DNA from: Candidatus Saccharimonadota bacterium
GTDB lineage: Bacteria; Patescibacteriota; Saccharimonadia; Saccharimonadales; Saccharimonadaceae
NCBI GenBank assembly: GCA_017964115.1
Contig: JAGCSL010000055.1
Location: 1-14,661 of the forward strand
DNA length: 14,661 nucleotides
Direction of reading: 5' to 3'
A model generated the notes under the pieces. The model was not told where the DNA came from. It saw only the letters and a program-made list of their open reading frames with translations, and did not search any database. Each line of letters opens with the position of its first letter. The stretch's first letter is position 1. Shown in pieces: positions 6,957 to 12,493 of this stretch. Position numbers and translations under genes: made by a program.

Positions 6957-8252
6957 TTAGCGTTTGAATGGGTTCTCGAGGCCAAGGCGAGAATTAGCTT
7001 CGGCAATACGGATGAGCTCATTGTACTTGGCGATGCGCTCGGTACGCGATAGGGAACCAGTTTTGATTTGGCCTGTACCGAGACCGACAGCGAGGTGAGC
7101 GATAGAAGTATCTTCAGTTTCGCCGGAACGGTGTGACATAACGCAATTGAATCCATTTTGCTTAGCAAGCAAGACGGCATCGATAGTTTCAGATAGGGTG
7201 CCGATTTGGTTTGGCTTGATCAAGATAGCGTTACCGGCACGTTCATCAATACCGCGTTGAAGTAATTTAGCGTTAGTTACGAAGAGGTCATCGCCGACGA
7301 TTTGGAGGCGATCATTGAAGCGCTCGGTGAGCATATGCCAACCACCCCAGTCATTTTCGCCAAGACCGTCTTCGATAGAAACTACTGGATAGTTGTCGAT
7401 AATCCATTGATACCAGTTGGCGAGATCTTCGCTAGATTTCCAATCGCCATTAGTCTTGAGCTCGTAATGGTCGTCTTTGGCGAATTCAGAAGCAGCGATA
7501 TCCATAGCGATAGCAATGTCATCGCCAAGCTTGTAGCCGGCTTTTTCGACGGCGAGTTTGATAAGTTCTAGTGGTTCGTTATTGCCATCTTTGACAAACG
7601 GCGCGTAACCACCTTCGTCGCCAACGGTAGTGGCATACTTACGATCTTTAAGGATGCCTTTAAGCGCATGAAACACTTCGGCGCCCATGCGAACCGCGTC
7701 AGCCATATTGCCGGCGCTAACTGGAATAATCATGTACTCCTGAAAATCGGTACACCAATCGGCATGTGCTCCGCCGTTCATGACATTCATCATTGGCATC
7801 GGTAGCTTCATCTCATTCTCGGTGCCAGCAATTGATGCGATATATTCATAGAAACGCATGTGTTTGGCGTGCGCGACGGCTTTGGCGCAGGCGAGGGAAA
7901 CGGCAAGGATGGCATTAGCGCCAAGATTAGACTTATTCTCGGTGCCATCGAGGTCTATCATGAGACGGTCAATCTGATGTTGGTCGCTAGCGTCGTTGCC
8001 AACGAGTATGTCGCTAATTTTGTTGTTCACGTTCCAGACGGCCTTAAGGACTCCTTTTCCTCCAAAACGATCCTTATCGCCATCGCGAAGCTCGAGCGCT
8101 TCGCCAGCACCAGTAGATGCGCCAGATGGCACGGCGGCACGACCAGCATGGCCGCTTTCAAGAATTACGTCCGCTTCTACGGTTGGATTTCCACGCGAGT
8201 CAATAATTTGACGGGCATGAATAAATTTAATATTACAATCTTCTTTCTGCAT
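6957..8252 (-). CDS. eno: Enolase (phosphopyruvate hydratase)
   Basis: Cytoplasmic glycolytic enzyme converting 2-phosphoglycerate to phosphoenolpyruvate with Mg2+. It has 431 residues, the usual length. The N-terminal domain starts IKFIHARQIIDSRGNPTVEA, and the mobile-loop signature SGASTG is at 43-48. In the barrel I see H163 in NGGAHAD, E213 in GDEGGY, metal ligands D251, E294 (SIEDG) and D321 (GDD), catalytic lysine K346 (LIKPNQ), the SHRSGE motif with H374, and K397 in GQIKTGSLSR. All key residues are present. After AHAD the usual Asn-rich stretch is replaced by WC, a local oddity. The start is the only suitable ATG, with GAAAGG ten bases upstream and AAGGGAG further up. Confidence 0.99.
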   Translation of the reverse strand: MQKEDCNIKFIHARQIIDSRGNPTVEADVILESGHAGRAAVPSGASTGAGEALELRDGDKDRFGGKGVLKAVWNVNNKISDILVGNDASDQHQIDRLMIDLDGTENKSNLGANAILAVSLACAKAVAHAKHMRFYEYIASIAGTENEMKLPMPMMNVMNGGAHADWCTDFQEYMIIPVSAGNMADAVRMGAEVFHALKGILKDRKYATTVGDEGGYAPFVKDGNNEPLELIKLAVEKAGYKLGDDIAIAMDIAASEFAKDDHYELKTNGDWKSSEDLANWYQWIIDNYPVVSIEDGLGENDWGGWHMLTERFNDRLQIVGDDLFVTNAKLLQRGIDERAGNAILIKPNQIGTLSETIDAVLLAKQNGFNCVMSHRSGETEDTSIAHLAVGLGTGQIKTGSLSRTERIAKYNELIRIAEANSRLGLENPFKR

Positions 8253-8302
8253 AATTATGATGCCTTTCTTCTCCCTTAGATTATGCGTATCTTCTTAGAA
8301 TA

Positions 8303-8311
8303 ATTATAGCA
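8303..8311 (-). promoter_or_regulatory. Extended -10 promoter of eno
   Basis: The minus strand reads TGCTATAAT, giving a leader of about 44 bases to the ATG at 8252. The leader carries purine-rich sites AAGGGAG (8271-8277) and GAAAGG (8263-8268), the latter ten bases before the start. The shared dyad motif overlaps the upstream edge of the box. Confidence 0.7.
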
Positions 8312-8323
8312 TAAATGCTTATG
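8310..8323 (+). repeat. Shared motif copy 2, a perfect dyad
   Basis: CATAA-ATGC-TTATG has 5-base inverted arms. Thirteen of its bases (8311-8323) repeat exactly at 4304-4316. It sits in the -10/-35 spacer of the eno promoter and upstream of the divergent 8396 gene, where a regulator could affect both. Confidence 0.45.
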
Positions 8324-8350
8324 TAAAAATTTGGGATTTAAAAATATTTG

Positions 8351-8384
8351 TGATATATTTAAGCTAAAGCACAATTATAGGAGG
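8351..8384 (+). promoter_or_regulatory. Extended -10 and Shine-Dalgarno of the 8396-10515 pair
   Basis: TGATATATT (8351-8359) is an extended -10. About 20 bases on, AGGAGG (8379-8384) is a near-perfect Shine-Dalgarno with a rather long 11-base spacing to the ATG at 8396. Confidence 0.6.
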
Positions 8385-8395
8385 GCATATTAGCT

Positions 8396-8704
8396 ATGGC
8401 AACGAAAAAAACTGCCACAAAGAAGAAAATAACAACTAAAAAGGCTGCAGCAAAGAAGAATTCTTTGCCAGTAGGCATTTATAAAGAGAATAATCCAGAA
8501 TGCCATGTTGCAACTGGTAAATACAAATTCTTCTTTATTTTATTTGGTGTTGTAATGGTACTATTTGCCGCTGTCTCAGTATGGCTATTCATCTTCTCGA
8601 GCGAACTACTTGAGAAATATCAAAGAATCGAAACTTGCGCACGCAACCACACTAGTTGCGAAGTTCGCATCAACGATGATGCTCCAGTCGAAGAAGAAGA
8701 GTAG
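8396..8704 (+). CDS. Small single-pass membrane protein with histone-H1-like basic head
   Basis: This is a 102-residue protein of unknown family. Residues 1-22 are almost only Lys, Thr and Ala, like histone H1 tails. One membrane helix covers about 44-67. The short outer tail (68-102) has two cysteines seven apart (C81, C88) and ends in an acidic VEEEE run. The positive head fixes the N terminus inside the cell. A good Shine-Dalgarno supports the start. The next gene starts 14 bases after the stop on the same strand, so the two form an operon. The next protein has a strongly acidic head, so the heads could pair electrostatically, which is inference. Confidence 0.85.
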   Translation: MATKKTATKKKITTKKAAAKKNSLPVGIYKENNPECHVATGKYKFFFILFGVVMVLFAAVSVWLFIFSSELLEKYQRIETCARNHTSCEVRINDDAPVEEEE

Positions 8705-8718
8705 ACGGTTGCTAACTA

Positions 8719-10515
8719 ATGGATGTTGACGACAAGAAGGTCTTTGACGAAGAAGCGATTGCCGAAGAGGAATTTGTCGCTGATTTAGAGGATACGATTG
8801 AGAATCCGTTAGTTTATGATGGCGAAAAAATTACGGTTCAAGAGAAACCGGAGCCAATAGAACAAAAAGAGGAATTGTCTGGCGCAATTGGGACGGGGGA
8901 TTTGACGCCGGAAAATGAACCATTTAATAACGAAAATGCATTAAGGAGCGAAAACGTGAGTAATGATGAAAATCCATTCGGCGCAGATTCGACTTCGGAG
9001 AAGGCATTCGGTGGGCCAGATACGGCTCCATTGGATAATGCTTCGGAGACAATTGCGCCAAGTGGTGATACGACATTCGATTCTGCTAGCGGTGCTGAAA
9101 GTACGCCAGGCGTAACGGATTTTTCGACAAGCGAGCCTGCAGCTACTACTAGTACAGGCGAGCCGACGATTGAACAGTTGGCGAAAGAAGCGGCAGAGGT
9201 GCCGGCGGCGACTGAGAGTACGCCAGAGCCAGCTAGTAATATAGCGCCAATAGATCCGCCAGCTAAGACTGCGGATGCTTCCGCTGAGCCAAAGAAGAGT
9301 AAAAAAGGCTTAATCATTGGCATCGTAGTAGCGGTGCTAGTTCTGGCCGCAATTGTAGGTGGCGTGATTTTCTATATCATGCACGAATCAAAAGAGCGCG
9401 TATTGGCTGATGCGGTTTCTGGTATTTGGAGCGCTGAAGCTCGTCAATTTGATGGTAAAGCTACAATTACGCCTAATGAAGATAAAAATAGCTCAACAAT
9501 TAAGAGTATTGATATTGACTTTAAGGCCGATAATAAGAGTACTAACTTCAGTGGTACTGGTGGTTTGACGCTTAATTTTAGTGAGGGGAACCCACTAAAG
9601 GTTGAACTTAGCGGAGCATATATCTCCGGCGATGGTATCTTTATTAAGCTTGGTAACCTCGAAGAAACCGTAAAAAACTTGGATCTTGGTGCTGTCATGG
9701 GTGTCGATAGCGATAGCGCAGACTACGTCAAGATTTACGAAGATATGCTCTTAGCTGTAGCAAAGAAGATTGATGGCACTTGGTATAAAATCAATGCCGA
9801 GACCTTTGGTTCAGCAAAAGAAGCTCAAGAAGGCTACGAATGTATGACCAAGGCTTTAGATGAAATGTCGAGCAAAGAGGTAAAAAATAAAATTGCAGAC
9901 ATCTATAAGGCTCATCCATTCATCGTACCGGATGATAAGGATAACGAAAGCGCAGATGGCTTGACTTACTACTACGTCAAGATGAATGAAGACGAATCAA
10001 AAGCCTTCAGTAAGGACGTAGAAGAGCTGAACGTTTTTAAGGACATGAAGGCCTGCCTAAGTAGCGGCACGGGCACCAATAGTGGTAGCTCAAGTAGTAC
10101 GGATGATGAAGAGAAGAAAGATGGCACCACTTCCGAGATTAAACTCGGTATTAAGGGTTGGTCACATGAGCTTCAATCAATTAAGGGTACTGTCAAGAGT
10201 GATACGGCAACGGTTGTGATAGATGCTAAGGTTGGCTATGAGAACAAAGATGTTACTGCTCCGACTGGAGATACGATAAACATCGCTGACGCAGCAAAAG
10301 ATCTTCTAAGTGTTGCTCAGGATGCATTCAAGAAGAGCTACCTCGAAATGGCCGAGAAGTATTGTAAAGAACAATCGAACGGTAATCAGAATATCTACAA
10401 TACTTGCTACAACCGTTTCAAAGCTGAAATCGATACAATGATGGAAGATATGCTAGGTGGATTAGGCGGAGACATCATTAACACCTCTGTACTTCTGCAA
10501 GAAGAAGAGGAATAA
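8719..10515 (+). CDS. Single-pass membrane protein with long acidic head and beta-rich outer domain
   Basis: This is a 598-residue protein of unknown family. Residues 1-190 are acidic and low-complexity (Asp, Glu, Ser, Thr, Pro, Ala), likely disordered. KKSKK (192-196) precedes one membrane helix at about 198-221. The outer part from about 225 contains alternating strand patterns (KSIDIDFKA, GGLTLNFSEG, LKVELSGAYI, GIFIKLGN, KIDGTWYKIN) reminiscent of LolA/LppX-type lipoprotein folds. There is a Ser/Gly/Asp-rich break near 450-475 and a second strand-rich segment afterwards. I cannot assign a family. Outer cysteines come in close pairs (YCKEQ then YNTCY). The protein ends in EEEE like its operon partner upstream. 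No Shine-Dalgarno of note is seen, so translation may be coupled. A terminator follows. Confidence 0.85.
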   Translation: MDVDDKKVFDEEAIAEEEFVADLEDTIENPLVYDGEKITVQEKPEPIEQKEELSGAIGTGDLTPENEPFNNENALRSENVSNDENPFGADSTSEKAFGGPDTAPLDNASETIAPSGDTTFDSASGAESTPGVTDFSTSEPAATTSTGEPTIEQLAKEAAEVPAATESTPEPASNIAPIDPPAKTADASAEPKKSKKGLIIGIVVAVLVLAAIVGGVIFYIMHESKERVLADAVSGIWSAEARQFDGKATITPNEDKNSSTIKSIDIDFKADNKSTNFSGTGGLTLNFSEGNPLKVELSGAYISGDGIFIKLGNLEETVKNLDLGAVMGVDSDSADYVKIYEDMLLAVAKKIDGTWYKINAETFGSAKEAQEGYECMTKALDEMSSKEVKNKIADIYKAHPFIVPDDKDNESADGLTYYYVKMNEDESKAFSKDVEELNVFKDMKACLSSGTGTNSGSSSSTDDEEKKDGTTSEIKLGIKGWSHELQSIKGTVKSDTATVVIDAKVGYENKDVTAPTGDTINIADAAKDLLSVAQDAFKKSYLEMAEKYCKEQSNGNQNIYNTCYNRFKAEIDTMMEDMLGGLGGDIINTSVLLQEEEE

Positions 10516-10548
10516 AAAACAATAGAGCCTAACTATAATTGTCCAATT

Positions 10549-10571
10549 AGCCACTCGTAAGGGTGGCTTTT
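10549..10571 (+). terminator. Intrinsic terminator of the 8396-10515 operon
   Basis: AGCCACTC (10549-10556) pairs with GGGTGGCT (10561-10568, one T-G pair) around a GTAA tetraloop and is followed by TTTT. Two bases later the uvrC -10 begins. Confidence 0.85.
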
Positions 10572-10579
10572 GGTACAAT
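10571..10579 (+). promoter_or_regulatory. Extended -10 promoter of uvrC
   Basis: TGGTACAAT ends eight bases before the ATG at 10588 with no Shine-Dalgarno, so the message should be leaderless or nearly so. The -35 position lies in the terminator hairpin just upstream. Confidence 0.55.
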
Positions 10580-10587
10580 AAAAGCAT

Positions 10588-11868
10588 ATGAATCTTACGC
10601 CAAAATTAAAAGCGAAGTTGAAAGAACTCCCGAAAGAGCCAGGGGTGTATTTTCATAAAAACCGCGATGGGGAGGTGATATATGTTGGTAAGGCGGCGAT
10701 TTTGCGAAATAGAGTACGTCAGTATTTTCAGTCACCTGAACGAAAAGATGCGAAAACGCGAGCACTAGTAGCGGAAATAGACGATACGGATTGGATTGTG
10801 GTTGATACGGAGATGGACGCATTGTTCTTAGAAAGTGAGATGATTAAGCGCTATATGCCGAAATGGAACATTCTATTACGCGATGATAAATCTGTAACTT
10901 ATGTGCGGATCGATATGAAATCTGAAGTGCCGTATGTTTCGATGACGCGTAACCCTGACGATGATGGCGCGCAATATTTTGGACCTTATTATGGTAAGAT
11001 TACGATTCAAAGAGCATTGAGGATTTTGCGCAGGATTTTTCCGTATTACGATAAGCCATACATGGGCAAAAAGACGTTAAATACGGATTTAGGATTGACG
11101 CCGGGCATAGAGATAGGAAAAACAACTCCTCGAGAATATAAACAAACTTTACGTCGTCTGATTAGTTATCTGAAGGGGAATCGTAAGAAGCTGGTGCGTG
11201 ACTTGGAAAAATTGATGTACGAAGCGGCAGAGGAGGGCGACTATGAGCGAGCGGCGGAATATCGGAATCAATTCTTTGGCCTAAAAGGTTTAGGAACGAA
11301 GATTGTTTTTTCCGATAAAGAGTTATTAGATATATCGTCAGATAAAGCGCTTGAGGATTTACAAGATTTACTTGGGTTAGAAAAACCGCCAGTACGCATT
11401 GAGGGGTATGACATTAGTCATCAATCGGGAAAGGATGTAACCGGCTCGATGGTGTGCTTTATTAATGGTGCGGCGGATCGAACCAAATATCGACGTTTTA
11501 AACTACGAAAACAGCAGAACAATGATCCAGAGAGCATGCGCGAGGTGATTACGCGGCGCTTAAATCATTTGAAAGATTGGGGCAAACCGGATTTGATAAT
11601 ACTAGACGGGTCAGTAGGGCAGATTTCGGCAATTCGGGAAATTGTGAGCAAGGCGAAAATTCCAGTAATTGGGCGCGATAAAAGTGGTGATCATAGTAAA
11701 AATGCGCGAGTGCGAATTGTGATTCCGGAAGGTGAAGAAGATTATCGGATGGTGGAATTGGCGAGAGATAGTCATATCGCAAAACTAATTGCTCGGATTG
11801 ATGAAGAAAGCCATCGTTTTGCGATTCAATACCATACACTGTTGAAGCGCAAAGACGCATTGAAGTAA
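10588..11868 (+). CDS. uvrC: Shortened UvrC-type nuclease subunit (GIY-YIG + UVR + RNase H-like)
   Basis: UvrC makes both incisions around DNA lesions in nucleotide excision repair after UvrA and UvrB load. This protein has 426 residues against about 600 for typical UvrC. The GIY-YIG domain (about 15-95) has PGVYFHKN, IYVGKA and E82 in LESEMIKRY. A UVR motif for UvrB contact lies at about 203-235 (YEAAEEGDYERAAEYRNQ). The RNase H-like part keeps D275 (YDISH), D340 (ILDGS) and H409 (ESHRFAI). Two parts are missing. The C-terminal helix-hairpin-helix is absent, and the cysteine cluster normally found after the GIY-YIG domain is replaced by DKPYMGKKTLNTDLGLTPGI. The whole protein has one cysteine, C290. 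No uvrA or uvrB is in the window. The start follows a -10 box by eight bases. Confidence 0.92.
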   Translation: MNLTPKLKAKLKELPKEPGVYFHKNRDGEVIYVGKAAILRNRVRQYFQSPERKDAKTRALVAEIDDTDWIVVDTEMDALFLESEMIKRYMPKWNILLRDDKSVTYVRIDMKSEVPYVSMTRNPDDDGAQYFGPYYGKITIQRALRILRRIFPYYDKPYMGKKTLNTDLGLTPGIEIGKTTPREYKQTLRRLISYLKGNRKKLVRDLEKLMYEAAEEGDYERAAEYRNQFFGLKGLGTKIVFSDKELLDISSDKALEDLQDLLGLEKPPVRIEGYDISHQSGKDVTGSMVCFINGAADRTKYRRFKLRKQQNNDPESMREVITRRLNHLKDWGKPDLIILDGSVGQISAIREIVSKAKIPVIGRDKSGDHSKNARVRIVIPEGEEDYRMVELARDSHIAKLIARIDEESHRFAIQYHTLLKRKDALK

Positions 11869-11871
11869 AAG

Positions 11872-11880
11872 TGGTAAAAT
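11872..11880 (+). promoter_or_regulatory. Extended -10 promoter of the holin-4/YvlD-like gene
   Basis: TGGTAAAAT lies in the 18-base gap after uvrC and ends six bases before the ATG at 11887, predicting a leaderless internal transcript. Confidence 0.55.
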
Positions 11881-11886
11881 AGGCTT

Positions 11887-12264
11887 ATGATAAAGAAACA
11901 ATTTGCAGCATTTTTGATTCGCTGGATAGTATCAAGCGTAGCGATGTACATCTGTATTAACTTCTTTGGTGGATTCAAAGAAGGCTCAGAGTGGATGCAG
12001 ACGTCGTTCTGGCTATATCTTTCGGCGGGTTTGATATTTTCGTTAGTAAATACAGTAGTAAAGCCGATAGCGACAATCTTTTCGTTGCCACTCATCTTTT
12101 TAACTCTAGGGTTGTTTACGTTGATTTTGAATGCGGCGATGGTAGGGCTGACGATTCTACTAATCCCGGGCGTTACGATGAGTTTCTGGGGCGCAATTGG
12201 CAGCTGTCTAGTGATTTCTCTGATAAACTTCCTTGTCAATATAGGGATGCCTAGTGTAAAATAG
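11887..12264 (+). CDS. Four-helix membrane protein, phage-holin-4 / YvlD family
   Basis: A 125-residue integral membrane protein with hydrophobic segments at about 8-28, 42-58, 62-94 and 100-119. The stretch FSLVNTVVKPI followed by SLPLIFLTLGLFTLILNA is characteristic of the family annotated as phage holin 4 superfamily or YvlD. Despite the name, such genes are common on chromosomes, and their function is poorly known, possibly envelope-related. There is no endolysin or phage gene nearby, so lysis is unlikely. It lies 18 bases after uvrC and its stop overlaps the -10 box of secG. The start is chosen from the box-to-ATG spacing. Confidence 0.85.
   Translation: MIKKQFAAFLIRWIVSSVAMYICINFFGGFKEGSEWMQTSFWLYLSAGLIFSLVNTVVKPIATIFSLPLIFLTLGLFTLILNAAMVGLTILLIPGVTMSFWGAIGSCLVISLINFLVNIGMPSVK
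12257..12262 (+). promoter_or_regulatory. -10-like box of secG
   Basis: TAAAAT ends six bases before the secG ATG and overlaps the TAG stop of the preceding gene. There is no Shine-Dalgarno. TG lies directly before the box rather than one base away. Confidence 0.45.
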
Positions 12265-12268
12265 ACCT

Positions 12269-12490
12269 ATGGATATTGGTGTGTTTCTAAATGTAGTAAT
12301 CTTTGTGTCGGCAATTCTGCTGATTCTATTAATTTTGTTGCAACAGCGTGGTGCGTCACTTGGTGCAGGTTTCGGTGGCTCGGGTGAGTTGAATACCGAA
12401 CGCCGTGGTCTAGAGAAATCTCTCTTCAATGCTACGATTGTAATTGTTGTGGTATTTGTTCTGTCGATTTTAGCAATTCTAATTGTTTAA
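12269..12490 (+). CDS. secG: SecG, protein-export translocase subunit
   Basis: Small subunit of the SecYEG channel that helps SecA push proteins through the membrane. It has 73 residues, the usual length. It shows two membrane helices (about 3-24 and 53-73) joined by the conserved glycine-rich cytoplasmic loop LLQQRGASLGAGFGGSG and the basic RRGLEK before helix 2. The C terminus stops at the end of helix 2 without the tail seen in many species. The gene begins four bases after the previous stop. It ends with tandem TAA TAA, directly followed by the ATG of the next gene in the same reading frame. Sec-dependent export fits the many anchored surface proteins nearby. Confidence 0.95.
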   Translation: MDIGVFLNVVIFVSAILLILLILLQQRGASLGAGFGGSGELNTERRGLEKSLFNATIVIVVVFVLSILAILIV

Positions 12491-12493
12491 TAA

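Noticed and set aside
7860..8279. Long open frame antisense to enolase, and similar ones at 7302-7571, 8838-9323, 4624-4986 and 1658-2014
   Set aside because: Each is the shadow of a well-supported gene on the other strand. None has a recognisable domain or start signals.
11887..12264. Prophage remnant suggested by the holin-like gene
   Set aside because: The family is widespread on chromosomes, and no endolysin, integrase or structural phage gene is present.
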